This document shows positions 12,201 to 24,716 of a DNA stretch of 64,000 nt, piece by piece. The notes beneath the pieces were generated by a model. It was not told the DNA's origin. It searched no databases and was given only the letters and a program-made list of their open reading frames with translations. The translations under genes and the position numbers were made by a program. The DNA lies in NCBI GenBank assembly GCA_973895155.1, contig OZ316892.1, positions 17,670,001-17,734,000 of the forward strand. The letters run 5' to 3'. Source of the stretch: Marsupella aquatica. Taxonomy: Eukaryota; Marchantiophyta. Positions within the stretch are counted from its first letter, which is position 1. Each line of letters starts with the position of its first letter.

Positions 12201-15000
12201 GATAGTCTCTGCCAGTGAGTCTTTTGGCTGATGTGTGCATGTTCTTTTGTCAAAACATTATAATTTCCTTCTATAAATCATGGAAGTCACATTAAATGCT
12301 GTCTCTTGAGCTTGCTCCATTAGTCTATGGCTGCAGGTAGCAGTGGTTGCAGGTTTGATGCACAAAAAATGAAAATAAAATACCTAAGAAATACTGTCAC
12401 CCATCTCCTCCAGGCCATGGGCTAGCGTAGAGCACAAGAGTGGGGCGACACAGGTGTCCGGTTGAAAGCTTGCCTCTGTTATAAGATTTTTAGAAAACAT
12501 TTACTGTCTTACTACTGTCCCTCTCAATTGCACACTAGGCCCATGCCTTGAGCTAGATGAGTTTTGCCTAGAAGGAAAGGCCAGAGACTTACAGTTTAAA
12601 GGGAGAGAGATCATCCAAAGTAAAGCAACCTACCAGCCAGGCAAGGAAAAGAAACACACCAATAAACTTCATGGGGCCCTGGATGGACAAATTGTAGATG
12701 GGCTTGCTAGGGCCCTGAGAACTTGTGTATCTGGATCAAAAAAGGGTCTGTCCAGAAGGTCGCAATCCACTTGTAGAAGGAAGCTGTTTCACTGTGCTGG
12801 GCAGAGGAGAGTCAACTTCCCTGTCATTTTCTGCTACATTTTGGGAGGCTTTGGAGGCAAAGTGCAAGAGTTTGACCCATGTCATGAGAGGGCTTGAAGC
12901 AGCGGGACCTTGTGTCTTCAGAGGATATTGATTGGTGGGCTTGCAGACCTTGTGTCTTCAGAGGATATTGCTTGGGGTGGGCTTGCAGACGCTTGCTTCA
13001 TGATTAAACCCAAAATCATGTACAAGCCCAGGGTGGCCATATGCAACCCACGCAGTTGGCATGAGGCCTTTTACCCTGCTCCTGGTGAGCCATTGAGTCT
13101 TATGCTGAAAGCCATGGCGTTGAGTTGAAGGAGAGAATAAGTTTCATTGCCAAGAACCACAGAACTGTGCTAGGTAGTGAAAATTAAATCTGCAAATAAG
13201 GAGGGAAGTAAGGTGGAGAAAAGGCAAGATATGGCCTGTTTGAGCTTCACTCTATAACTCAGGAGAAAACAGAGACGCAGCTTGATGTGACAAGAGTGAG
13301 TTTCAGTGGCAGTAGATGAAGCATTGATTCCTATGATAGCACTTAGATTGGTTGTATGTCTTTTTTGTATGATTCAGAAGAATCCATCTTGTTCATTCAT
13401 GTCTAAGTAAGGAATGACTGGATGGTTCCTCTTTTGCCACTGCTAGAATTTGCATGACCCATGAGCAGACATCATTTGTCCATCCCACTACAAAGTGTAT
13501 ATACTGGGGCCTGAGAGAATGATGCATTTCTCATGGTTTGTCCCACACATTTGAGCGGCACACCCACACAAAGCCACCTTCCAGGTTGATTTCTTCTCTT
13601 TTGAATCAAGTAGCTGAATTGCTCTTAACCAAGAAAAAAACCAGTCAAGTTTTGAGCAGAATGAGGGATATTAATTTCTTGCACTTTTCATTTTGGAAAG
13701 AGAGGGAGGGAAATCCAGCCCAAGAACTTGGACTCCTGCAACTGTCAAATTTTGGCAGGGTGGGGGGCGACAGACACTCTTTTTTACTCTAAGAGATTTG
13801 TCAATTCTGTATGAGTAGCTATTAGTGCAGCACATAATGTATTTTATTTATTGCACAACAATTTCCCATCCATGGGAGATCTGAATGTCACTTGATGCAA
13901 CTCACACACCCATGGACAATACCTTTTGTCACGCATCTGAGTGGTTGTTAAAACTCAACTCTCATAATACTTCTGTTGGCACTTTATGCGTTGTATCCTA
14001 CTTTGCCATAAAAAACAAAAAAAACTTTGATTGAGACCTGAACTTTAGAGACTCGCCACTATACTTTCAAACCTTAGACTGTTGGTATCAAAGTAAGGTT
14101 ACATACACAATAGCCATGGTAGCTAACAGAACCTAACTGGTTCAGTTTAATGAGAACAGGGGGCTGCTGCATGGACAAGTACCTGAGGAATCCTGGACAA
14201 GTATTCAGTCAAAAGCATGTTCACATGTCATCTTTGGAACAAATGTGTCAGATATGCTAAGCGAGTAAAAGTATAAATTTCATTTATGTCCATCAAGGTT
14301 TCGTATGTCCATAGGGCAGCACATAAAAAATTATGTATCCATCCAAGCACGTAGTTCAGGTTAAATGAGTTTCTTCTTGCCAAAAAGAACTTAAAGCTCT
14401 AGTGCCGCAAAATCCGCCAAGAGCTGTGGAAACTCTACTTTGAGATGAACAAGTTCGTACTGCAGATAGACCATCAAAGATTGTGATGAAATTTAGCGAA
14501 CACAGAACTTCACAGAACAACCAGAAACAATGAAGCTATCAGCGTAGAAAACCTTGAGCGATTCAATATAAGTCTATCAAATAATTTGAATGAAATTTAT
14601 CTATTTTCTTTTAAAATAATGTAGACACTGAAACATCAGTGTTTTACATCAAAATGCTTAGAATAATCTTGAGATATGCATTGTTAACTCCTTTCGCAAG
14701 GTTCACAATTAAACTCTGTTCAAAAGTTTCTCCTTGGAATTGGAATGTGTGTTTTGGGCGAACCTGATGGCCTTTACAATAGTTGAATCCAGTACTTTAA
14801 TTTGGAGATCTACTGTACTCAGTACTCTGACTGTAAGAAAAATATGGTATATCGGAAAGAGATGACACAAAATAGTCAAAAGACATTAGATTCTGTACTA
14901 GTGAGTCTAAATCTCAATGTAAAATGTTGTGAAGGAGAGGAAGGGACAACCCACATGGGTGTAAAGGGTAGACCAAACTTTCTAGTTTTATAGTGTTGGC
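9236..15000. other. Non-coding stretch, local short duplications only
   Basis: No gene recognised. GC-richer patches at 10080-10330 and 10600-10700 could be remnants of a promoter or exon, but no domain is readable. A phrase of the type gttTctgagGGCATGGAACAGAgTCtTgTTTaTCGCC occurs in related form near 10687, 11130 and 11275. A 40-bp direct duplication (ccttgtgtcttcagaggata) sits at about 12909-12990. Confidence 0.5.
12909..12990. repeat. Short direct duplication, ~40-bp period
   Basis: The phrase ccttgtgtcttcagaggata followed by ttggtgggcttgcagac occurs twice in tandem with small differences. Confidence 0.85.
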
Positions 15001-15300
15001 CCTCCCCCCGGCCCCATCCCCCGGTCTTCCCTCCCTTTTGACTCCCCTGGTCCCGGCCCCGCCCCGGTCTCACCCCTTTACTCACACTCCCGGCCCAGCC
15101 CCGGACCCGGCCCCTCCCTTCACCTCACCTCACCTCACCCGGGCCCTCACCTCACCCGGACCCGTCCCACCCCCGGCTATGGTCGAGCTGGGGCCTGGAC
15201 GGGGCAGGCCAGGTCCGGGTCCGGGGAGGGGAAGGTCAGAAAATCCGGGATGAGGCCGGGTCTTAGCCAGGAAGAGTCTGGGCCGGGCCGGGGAATAATT
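15001..15300. repeat. C-rich then G-rich low-complexity block
   Basis: From 15001 to about 15178 the top strand is a run of CCCC and CCCGG words (for example gccccggacccggcccctcc and repeated cacct). From 15180 to 15290 it switches to G-rich words (gggcctggacggggcagg, ccgggtccggggagggg). The two halves are partly complementary, so they can fold back, and each strand carries G-runs suited to G-quadruplexes. ORFs in it encode only Pro/Gly/Arg low complexity and are not credible genes. Confidence 0.85.
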
Positions 15301-15578
15301 GAGAATATCCATCAAATAGAGGCATTTCGTCCGGGAAATGCCAAGTTTACGTGCTGGGCAACTCGGCAAGTTGCCCCTCACTTCAAACCGGGTAATATAC
15401 TAAGCCTGACCAGAGCAAAGGGCTAGGGTTGCCTTCCCCACCTGTTGCCTAACCCCAAAGCTTGCCTGCATCTGAGTCTTCTCTCTAGACCATAGGAAGC
15501 TACGGGTGTAGCTTTTGACAACTCATGGTTAGTTAGAGTGGACCTGGTAGATAAGCTTTGTTCAGCATGTTCGTAGTT

Positions 15579-15762
15579 CAGGCACCATTGACTTGTCCTT
15601 CATCCTTAAATGGAGGACTTTATTGAACAAAATGAAATTGGAATACATGCCCAGCACATAAGATTTGGACCTTTCAGGCACCATTGACTTGTCCTTCATC
15701 CTTAAATGGAGGACTTTATTGAACAAAATGAAATTGCATGCCCAGCACATAAGATTTGGACC
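15579..15762. repeat. Tandem duplication, ~96-bp unit, two copies
   Basis: A unit beginning caggcaccattgacttgtcc and ending cataagatttggacc runs 15579-15674 and again 15675-15762. The second copy lacks about 8 bp before 'catgcccagcacat'. The duplicated minus-strand ORF across it is a by-product. Confidence 0.95.
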
Positions 15763-18700
15763 AAATCATGGTTACCAAATTTCATTTTGTTGAGGTTTGA
15801 ATGCTAAACTCAACAACTAATTGTGGCCTTCTCATTCTGTAACACAAAAGATTGCTTACCCTCATGTACACATTATGGGGTGCAAGATCCCATTACTTCA
15901 TGTCACTTTTTTGTGGTAATGTCAATGAAGGCTACACCCTGCCCGAGAACAGCCGTCACACAACCCACCAAAGATTTTGTGCAGGGGAAACCCTTATAGT
16001 GTTATCAGTCCATAAAAGCAAATAAACAAAACACCAAACGGTGAGGCTTTGAACTTAAAAGCTGGGATAGACACAAACGTTTGAGAAAAAACCCCGATAG
16101 ACAAACACAACCTGGATGGACACAGAAACTCAAGATTGTGCTTGTATAACATGCTTTTCACTTGTGCTCCAATGGTGACCTGTAAGGAGCTATCCGACCA
16201 GGAGCAGGAGGTTTTTGGTTGTTTCTTCCCATAGTCTATCCAGGCAGGAGCAACGGAGGAGGTTAGACGTACTTAACTTAATGTCTAAATCTCGGTTAGC
16301 TTCTGTTCATAAGACACATGTAATCCATTTTGGGTGTCATTAGGGATTGGTGTTACAGTGTCAACAGGCTGTGTCCATCTGGGTTGTCCCTACAAACGTT
16401 TGTGTCTATCCCTGCTTAAAGTTCGTGAGGCTTTGGTACCACAAAAAATAGGATATACATTGTAATAACATATCATATGCATAAAGTTTTGAGTATGAGT
16501 GTCATAAGTTCATCATAAGGGGCAATCCTGGGGTCAAAATATAGATTAAAAGAGAAATAAATTTATTTTTCTTTGAAAATAACACCAAAAATCATTTTCA
16601 GAGTATGCCGTGGTACCACACGAAACCACCGGAAATGCTTGATCAGGGCTATTATTTATTCACTTGTAGAAATGAAGGGTGGTCGGGTGGGTGCGAGCCC
16701 ACGTTTACAGTGGGGCAGACGCTTACAAGAATAAAAACTGTAAGAAAGTTGATTCGAAAAAAACCAAAAAATACTTATCTCAAAGGCCGTTTTCATTCAT
16801 AGTTTCATGATTAATCCTTCCTCAAGCATGTCGGCCTTGAAATCTGGGACTCTCTAGTCTCTAGGGACGCAGAGCGGGTGCGTCACAAATCCGCCGCTAA
16901 ACGTATAGTCTACCACAACCCCGTACTGGACTGTACATGCTACTGTAATGAATGTAAATACGGGATATTCCTTCCAGTAATTCCTTCGCACTTTTGCAAT
17001 CTTTTGCAGGGTGTTCATTATTTTATAGAGGGGATGGAATCATTCTGCTCCGTACGCAGAGTATATTTAGAATGGCGCGTCTGAATATCTGACGCCACTG
17101 AAGAGAGAGATATAGTATACCGTACATAAATGATACCGTATAATCGGGATGGTTAGTCAATATCATATGGCCCAGTGATAAATGAACGTTTTCCTAGAGA
17201 TCTAGGAGAAGATATTCTTTGGGGCCCGTGCAGATTCTTTTCCTTATCCGTCACCTCTGGACACCTGGACAGGGCAATTTCGTTTCGCCAGGGTTTTGCC
17301 ATTTCATCAAAGATTTTTTCTCTTCGCCGACCTGGTGAATGTCGAAATTGAAATTGGCAAAATGCTCGGACGGATACGAATAAAATGCTCCCATGGACCG
17401 TAGACGTAAGCCACACAATAGGGATGGATTAATTAGTAATATTCTTTGTGACATTGTGGTACATCTAAATTGCTAAAATACATGGAAGCATTTGACAAAC
17501 CTACAAGTCTATACTGGCTTCATTTTCTGGATATATAGGATGTTCAGGACATAAACCATTAAAAAAATAAGAGTCGGCATTAGAGTTTTGATGTACTGTT
17601 ATTGTCCATAATGTTCAGGATCTTAATATACTTACAAATTCAAGACACAATTTTACTAACTTAAGTAAAAGTAAAGGAGAATATTTGAAAAGAGCTCATA
17701 CATCAGACAGGGAAAAATGCACTGAAAAATACAAAGTGCAGAATAGTAAGGGCATTAATCAACCAGGTTGGATCCCAGCAAACCAATCTTTCCTGTTCAC
17801 AAACATGTGACACCAATGAGTAAAATGTGGCAAATAAAACCGGACAATCATCTTTGGAAATTTAGGGATGTCTTAATTTTCCTTAAAAATTTGACTATAT
17901 TAGGTTCATTCGAAAAATCTTTTTAAGCCATTGATAGCTAAAAATCTCCTAAAAACTCACAGTCCATGTTATAGGAAATGGATACTGGATGCCAAAGGTA
18001 ACTGCTGAAGATTTGTTGGAAGCACAAATTGGCAACAACAAGTAATAGAGTATTTCTTAGAGATTCACATCTGTCTCAATTCTTCATGAAACTGGGAGAT
18101 AATAGACTATTTGGAAAGAGCTTTCCAAGGCCATTTCCAACAAGCCCAAAACTGACAACTGCCCTTCAAAAGCTACGGGTTACCCGTAGTTACCATTAAA
18201 AGAATATTTTTCCTGAAATTGTGGAGTAAACTGGCATGCTAGAGGAGAAGAGTGATGAAATGTGGAACAAAGGGGGAGGTCTTGGACACTTCCCCTTATA
18301 TAGGGCAAGTTGTGGTTGTTGGAAGGAAAAACTTTGCTCTGGAAAACCTTGTGGAAACAAAAAGGATGCCAAGGAATGAATATGTAAAATGTCTCCAGGT
18401 CAATGGGGTATGCATGGTTCACAAGACCATCATTTTTTCAGCAAATGTTGCATTGTGTGAAACTGAAGGTGCTACGAACATGAATTAGTCACTTGAGTAA
18501 AGACAGTGATAGGTCTTGGCTTCAACTATTGTGGTTGACTATTCTCTTTCTGTGGGGTTTCACAGATTTCCCTTATAATAAATAAATTCTGATTGCTAGA
18601 TTTTGATAGTAGATTTTGGCTGATGTGGTTAGTGACTAGAGGTAACTGGCTAACTGGTCAATTTTACGCAGGATGGCCTTCCAATGAAGTGCAATTTGGA

Positions 18701-19700
18701 AAACTTTGACTAGGTGTGAAACTGGCTCATCACAAACTGGTCCTTTCTCTCAGGAATCATTTAGACCTTTTTAGTGAACTGGAATGGTAACTAGTAATTA
18801 TTAAGTGGATGTATATTCTCCTAAATCTTACCTCCTCCAGTACTTGCATATGATATGGACAAGAAAACAACCTTTTTTTTTGGTAGGCTTTCTTCCCGCA
18901 GGAATGCTGATTTAAGTATCATTCCTTGCTCTTGTAGTGATGAGGCTTGGTGGTGCTTGAGATGTGAGAGTTCTTCACATGAAGATATTATGCACTGTCA
19001 ATGGCTTATGTCCAGAGCCACAAGAAATTTGGCGATGGGTGGGGATGGTGATGCAGTTTTTGATGTTGTCTCATTTGGCTACTTTCTAATTGGAAGCGGT
19101 TCACGCCATTTTGGGTGCGCCTTGTCACGTATTGTAGTATATTATACTATCTAGGTTTGTACATTTTGTATGTGTGCTATATGAGCCAATAGGGTTCAGT
19201 TTGGGTTTGTGTGGAGAGTAGTTCTCCAATTGTGAGGCATCGAAAGGTTATCTTTTGATCATGAGCCTTGGAGAGGGGAGCTTGAGTTGTGGCTATGGTG
19301 GGTGAGAGCTCCTTCTATGTAACATCAGTTCCTTGAGTGCAAGGTGCACTGGGCTTGACATACGTGTGTGATTGGATCGGGCGGGATTGATCGTTTGTTG
19401 TTGGCGTCAATCGCTGTTTGATTTCATGAAAGATTATTGTGGGTTTTGGACATGGGTGGACATGGTTTCACTTGTAGCCCATTCTCTTATTAATGTTTGT
19501 TTGTGCTTATGTTTGTCACGCCGAGGGAGAGTGCCTCTTATGCAAATCGGCATGTCCCTTGCATGCCCGCTAGGTATGTAGTTAGGGCTAGTGTACTACT
19601 TGAGTTAGCGACATGTTCTTGTAGCAAGCCTGCCTGGGCCGTTCTTGAAGCAAATGCGCTTGTTAGTGTGATGCCTGGACTTGGCTTACTTAGGGCATGT
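15763..19700. other. Non-coding stretch, no gene recognised
   Basis: No supported gene, RNA or repeat. A minus-strand ORF at 17153-17416 (87 codons, Arg/Ser-rich) lies in a slightly GC-richer patch and has no recognised domain; I do not call it a gene. Confidence 0.5.
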
Positions 19701-19724
19701 CTTTCTTTGTCGTGTTATGTGTAT

Positions 19725-20532
19725 AGTTAAGTGTATACACATAACCCTCCCGTTGGGGCCCAGGTTTCTTTTCTTTCTCGGCCGCAACCTACTTCGCGAC
19801 CTGCTGCAGCCAATAATTGCTGCATTGACTGCCGACTATTGTTGCTGGCTCCTGCTGCCACTGTCAACTGCCACGACCCATCCACCACTTTTGGCATTTT
19901 TTGGTGCTTATTTGGCGGTTAGTTGGGCCATTTTTTGGTGTTTGCCGGCCATCGTGCGACTACTTCCCGGCAGCCTCGGCCACCCCGCAACTACCTCCCA
20001 AGTGCATAGGGCCGCACACCCATTTCTCCCCTCGCAACGCCCCTTTCTTCTTTTTCTTTTTTGCCACCCTTGCCAGTAATTAAAGCAACCACGGGAGGGA
20101 AAGTGACTCCCTTCCTTTTTGCCCTGCCACAAGCAAGCGAGAGGGGATGGAGGGCACGAGGCCCTATGGAGAATTAAAGCAAGGAGGAGAGGGAGCCAAG
20201 GCGGGAGCGCAAGGAGGGGGTGCAAAGCCCTATGCAGGGCTCATGCCATTAAGAGGGGCCCCCTGCATCCGCCCATTTCTTTCCCTTCGCCGAGTGTCCA
20301 AAGTGTATACACTTAATTCGGGCCCTTTTCTTTTTGTTTTTGGCTGTTCTCCCTCATACACCGCGCGCGGGATGACAGCATACGGCACCAGGGCCGGCCA
20401 ATCCTTCTGTTTTTGGGTCCACATAGGGGTCCGAGGTATACACTTTAGGGGGCCCATTTTCCTCATATTCCTTTGCTGTTGCCAACGTCAGGTCATCTGC
20501 ATATGGCTGCGGGTCCGGTGTATATACACCGG
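19725..20532. repeat. Scattered gtgtatacac-type palindromes upstream of the retrotransposon
   Basis: Four related palindromes lie in 800 bp just before the gag-like region: aagtgtatacacat (about 19730), aagtgtatacactt (about 20300), ggtatacacttta (about 20437) and ggtgtatatacacc (about 20518). The surrounding DNA is GC-rich and unlike the flanks. This is where the 5' LTR/leader of the element would lie, but I could not match it to sequence downstream of 28 kb, so LTR status is unproven. Confidence 0.5.
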
Positions 20533-20928
20533 ATGGTCAATTTGGCATATACATAGGCAAACGCGAAGGGGGCTAAATTTGCGCTTTTAAGGGTCATTTT
20601 CTCTGACAGGTTTTCTATGTGTTTACATATTTTGTACATTTGGCACCCCGGGTGAGCATGTAGCATGTTAGCAGAGGAGCCGAGTCGTAGCATCTCATCG
20701 CCACCAACACCCCGGTACCACTTACGGAGTGATCCACGGCCGTTGGTGCCAATTTCATTGGAGTCCTGACAATTTTGATGACGTCAACAGACAGCAGCAG
20801 CACCCACACCATGCCATCCTTCTACTACATTTGGCGGTTGCTTCACCACTACCCCAAAGCCTACTATTGCTTCTTTGCCCTTTACCCCTTTTGCATTAGT
20901 GGTTGTTCCTGCTTCACCGACATACAAC

Positions 20929-22614
20929 ATGGATGTCAGCCACTCATTTGGCCGCATTGAGCGCTTCAGCGGGCGGCCAGGCACTTTGCGTGAGTTCAAA
21001 TCCACTCTCTACACTGTCGTTTACGAATTGGAGTTGAAGTACGACAACAATTTCACATATGCTTTTGCATTTAAGCAGCTAGCCAGGTATGTGCACCATG
21101 AGGCTTTGGATGTGTATGAGCAGCACTCGCAATGGATGCTTGCTGTCACACAATTGCCTAACCCTACCTATGCTAGTGCAATTGCGGCTGCCTCACAATT
21201 GGCATTACAGAATGCCATTGCAGCCCATGTTGTTGCTCCTGCCACTTCCCCTCCTACTCCAATTCCTACCACTGCACCAATTACTCTCACTGTCTTGGCA
21301 TAGGCTACATCGGGCATTTCTTCCACCATTAATTCCCCTGCCTTTGTTGATCCAGTGGGTGAGTTTTTCAAGGTTCTTGAATCATTTGGAATTCCCAATC
21401 AAGAGTGCTGACAAAATCATGCAGTTGGCCACCTTTGTAAAACACGCGATAAAACATTAAAGATGATGTAGTGTCGGCTTCTCAAGCTGAAGGAGGACAC
21501 CCAGAGCATCACTGACCTGGAGGCTGCTCATCACTATCTTAGTGCATTGGAGGGCACACCAGCTCTCTATTCGCAAGTGTTGCAGCAAGTATTCTCAGAG
21601 TTTGGAGACAGCTACACATTGCTCAATGTCTATGACACTGTTGAGAAACTTGAGTTGGCCCATGCACATTATGAGGCCAGTATTGTGTGTCCACCGCAAT
21701 CCAGGTACCAGGCTACTGCCCCTACACTAGCCACTTCTTCCCGTGTGCCACTATAGGGTTCCATGCCCAAGCCAGCACATGCTGCTTTCATGCTGCCATC
21801 TTGCAACTATTGTGGTAACCCTAATCACAAGGCTAATGAATGTAATATTGTTGTTGAGGACTTGTCTTGTGATTTTTGCGGGAAAGTGGGCCACTTGGTG
21901 GCAGTTTGTTTTGCCAAATTCCCAGAGAGGAAGCAGCTACGACAGCAAGCCACTCATCCTGCTCTTGCTTCCACTCCCCCACCAGCTAGGAGGGCTCCTA
22001 CTGCATCAGTTGCTCCTCCTTCCAATGGCAAAGCACCCGGTGCCAACAGACCGCCCAAACAGCAACAAAAATAACCAGCTCAAAAGGAGGCTCACAACGC
22101 ACAGGCAACTCAACTACAGTCTTTGACTCATGAAGTTGAATCCTTATGTGCCCAACTTGCCAACATCAAAGGAAAGTCACCTGCCTCTGCTGGTCCTTCT
22201 CAACTTGCTGGTCACGTGCAACCCATCTCTAGTTCAGGCACCACTGACAGTTCAACACCTCTACCTCGCTCTTTCTATGGCTTGCCCTTTGATGCTTATA
22301 TGGGTGAGTGTGTGTTGTCCTCTGCTACATAGCCTGGCCTTACAACAAAATTTTCAAATTCATTTTGCCCATCCTATTTTGCTTACCAGTAGGCCAGTGC
22401 TGCCTCCCATACTACTCTCACATGCCGCATTGTACATACTAATGGTCTTGCTGCCGGTCCTATGACTAGAGCCAGGGAAGCTCGGGTTGTCATGCCCCAA
22501 TCTTTTCAGCCACTCACACTTGCTGAAGAGCGCACCTTATTGGCGAGGGGGGAGGGAGCTGCAACTACATCCATTCCATCACCAAGTGCTGCTGACATTT
22601 CACAGCCAGGATGT
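20929..22614 (+). pseudogene. Gag-like region with two CCHC zinc knuckles, broken
   Basis: The likely start is the ATG at 20929 (MDVSHSFGRIERFSG...), after which the reading frame gives a helical, capsid-like region rich in Ala, Leu and Gln. Two zinc knuckles follow: CNYCGNPNHKANEC at 21802-21843 and CDFCGKVGHLVAVC at 21868-21909, both CX2CX4HX4C. In other retroelements this pair binds RNA during packaging. A Ser/Pro/Thr-rich linker leads to the protease. The frame is interrupted by TAG at 21301, 21469, 21754, 22330 and 22390, TAA at 22072, and small frameshifts near 21400-21460 and 22610. Assignment rests on position and the knuckles; the N-terminal part is not recognisable by itself. Confidence 0.75.
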
Positions 22615-23556
22615 TGTTTCTCTTGAGTTGCTTGAGCATTTCACCTCTGATATGGCACAACAGATTCTTGCAACTCCACTTTTTAGTTGCCATAATTTAC
22701 AACTGGATGCCAGAGCTGTAATCAGAGCGCTAGAGGGCTCATTGCATTCTTCATCAGCCCCTATGACACCGGTTTTAGAGGTCCAATCTCATGTACATAC
22801 TAGACCTTTTTCTTCTCCATTACATGCTTCCACTGGTTTGGTTGTCCCAGTACCGATTGCTGCTGATTGTGTGACTAGAGCTACACTTGATTCTGGTCAT
22901 GCTGCTCCATCTTTCCTAGCTATGTTGTTGAGTGGGAAGACCATGGACACTAACTTCCTTCACAAGGTACCACATCATTTGCCAAAAGTTGTGCCTAGCG
23001 ATAGGACTTCAGTTTCCACCACCATTGCCATTGTTGACAACAGGAATTCAGCGGTCAAGTTGGAGGGTCACACTTCTCAGGTGGTCATGCTAGATACAGG
23101 CGCTCAACCAGTGATCTTGGGCATTCAGTTTGCCAAGAAGTGAGACTCATGACTGATAATTTATAGCAATCTAAATGGCACATTCGGACTGCTAGTGGCA
23201 CTATAAAGGATGTGCTGGGTGAGAGTTCTACTTTCCTCGCTCTCACTTGTAATGGAGGTACAGATTAGGAACTTCATTTCTCAGTTAGATGCTTGGTTAC
23301 AAATGCCACTACGTATGATGTGCTCATTGGCCAGGAGGCTTTGTTCCCACCAGGTTTCACCATTGACAATTGGCATGAGCATGCATACTATAGAGTTGAT
23401 TGGCCGTATACTGATGGCTTGCACTTGGGCTACATTCCCCTTGATCTACATGGTGCCCATACTCCCATGGCTCACCATTGTGTGTTGAAAGAAATGCACA
23501 CAACTACCTAGGTCAACCATCCATTGTAGGATTGGATTGAGGAGGATGACAATGAG
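22615..23556 (+). pseudogene. Aspartic protease-like region, broken
   Basis: The retropepsin-type active-site triplet is visible as VVMLDTGAQPVILG, with its Asp codon at 23093, preceded by a linker starting near 22625. Downstream, TNATTYDVLIGQEALFP (from about 23293) resembles the second half of a retropepsin fold, where a hydrophobic-hydrophobic-G stretch precedes the C-terminus. The protease would cut the Gag-Pol precursor. The frame is broken between the two parts near 23140, and TAGs lie at 23164, 23266, 23509 and 23527. It is followed directly by the methyltransferase-like region. Confidence 0.7.
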
Positions 23557-23718
23557 GTGGCTATTGCACATATAGGCTTAGCATTTTCCAGCAATGTGGA
23601 TCATCAACCAGAGGTGGTACAACGGCTCCAGGCAGCCCATGGACCTTTGATGGCTGCATTGCACACGTTTGACGACCTTGGGCAGCACAATGGACAGCCA
23701 ATAGCCCCAATCTTGAAC

Positions 23719-24565
23719 GCACCAGTTACATGGACTCCTCATCCGGATGGCCTTACTTTGCTTGAGCTTTTTGGTGGCAGTTCTACAGGTCTGCATTTTC
23801 TTTCTTCCCTCCAGATATCCAACTTGTCTAGCACTGGCACTTCACCCTTCTTGGCTCCCTTGATTTGATCATAGCTGGTTGGGAATGCCAAGGCTTTTCA
23901 GTTGCTGGTCACGGTGTTGGATTGCATGATTCTCATTCTGGCCTTTTCACAACATTGGTTCAGGTTCTCACCTGGGCTCAATCCCTTTATCCCGTTGTTG
24001 GTTATATCATTGAGAATACTCCTGCCATCTCAGTTTGACCAATGTCCACAGGTCAAAGAGGATTTCAGTGTGGTCCAACACTACTTGGGACCACCCCTTC
24101 TCATTGATGCAGTGCACTGTGGTTCTTATGCGCATCGTCTTCATAACTTTTGGACTAACCTTGCACCACCTTCCTTGTTGGAGTTAGCTCTTCACCACAC
24201 ATCGAGGGACACTAACCTCACAGTGGACCAGATTTTGGATCCTGACAGATCTTGCCAACCAGTTACACAGCAAGAGCCAGCACCTTGGTATCCACCCAAT
24301 ACCATTGGACAGCCCCGTGCTGCATGGCCTACATTTGTGTCCTTTCCAGGTGCACATATATGCTTTTTAGGGTGATGGTCCTGGCCTGGTTTATCAACAT
24401 TCTACCGGTACATGGAATGAACCTAGTCTTGAGGAGAGAGAACGGGCTACAGGCTTCCAGCCTGGTACTACAGGCCACACCAAAATCACCAGGCTGGCCA
24501 GGAATGCTTTACTTGGCAGGGTAATGGATCTTAATGCTCTCACTTGGCTTCTGGTCACTTGCATC
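23719..24565 (+). pseudogene. C5-cytosine DNA methyltransferase-like domain inside the retrotransposon, broken
   Basis: Several conserved C5-methyltransferase blocks appear in order. Motif I-like LTLLELFGG (AdoMet binding) is near 23752. Motif IV is IIAGWECQGFS, with the catalytic-position Cys codon at 23886; the usual Pro before Cys is Glu here. Motif VI is YIIENTP (24003-24023). A motif VIII-like GSYAHRLHNFWTNL lies near 24124. EERERATGFQPGTT (near 24432) and LLGRVMDLNALTWL (near 24510) fit motifs IX-X. The family transfers methyl groups from AdoMet to cytosine C5 in DNA. Motifs II-III are missing: only about 35 codons separate I from IV, with a frame change. A TAG at 23829 and frameshifts near 24030 and 24365 add to the damage. 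The blocks are too ordered to be chance; the biochemical specificity is unknown. Confidence 0.82.
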
Positions 24566-24684
24566 CTTTTTCAGATGTACATTCATCCAGCATCAAGAGT
24601 TCTAGCCCTACCACTCTATGGTGCTGCTACATGGCATCCAGACCAGGTACACTTACCTCTATTCAACACTCACCGCTTCAGTCC

Positions 24685-24716
24685 AAGTGTTGGGGGGAGG
24701 AGTGGGGGGAGGAGGT
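24685..24716 (+). other. Internal polypurine tract
   Basis: A nearly pure purine run (ggggggaggagtggggggag core) lies between the methyltransferase-like and RT regions. Some retroelements and retroviruses use a second, central polypurine tract to prime plus-strand DNA. Nothing in the sequence proves that role here. Confidence 0.4.

Noticed and set aside
14993-15381. Pro/Gly/Arg-rich ORFs on both strands as genes
   Set aside because: They only reflect the C-rich and G-rich low-complexity block; both strands are open for the same compositional reason.
15562-15750. Minus-strand ORF with an internally repeated peptide
   Set aside because: It is a consequence of the 96-bp tandem duplication; no independent evidence of coding.
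19681-20693. Overlapping ORFs of 60-147 codons upstream of gag
   Set aside because: Several frames on both strands are open together because the DNA is GC-rich; none has a recognisable domain.
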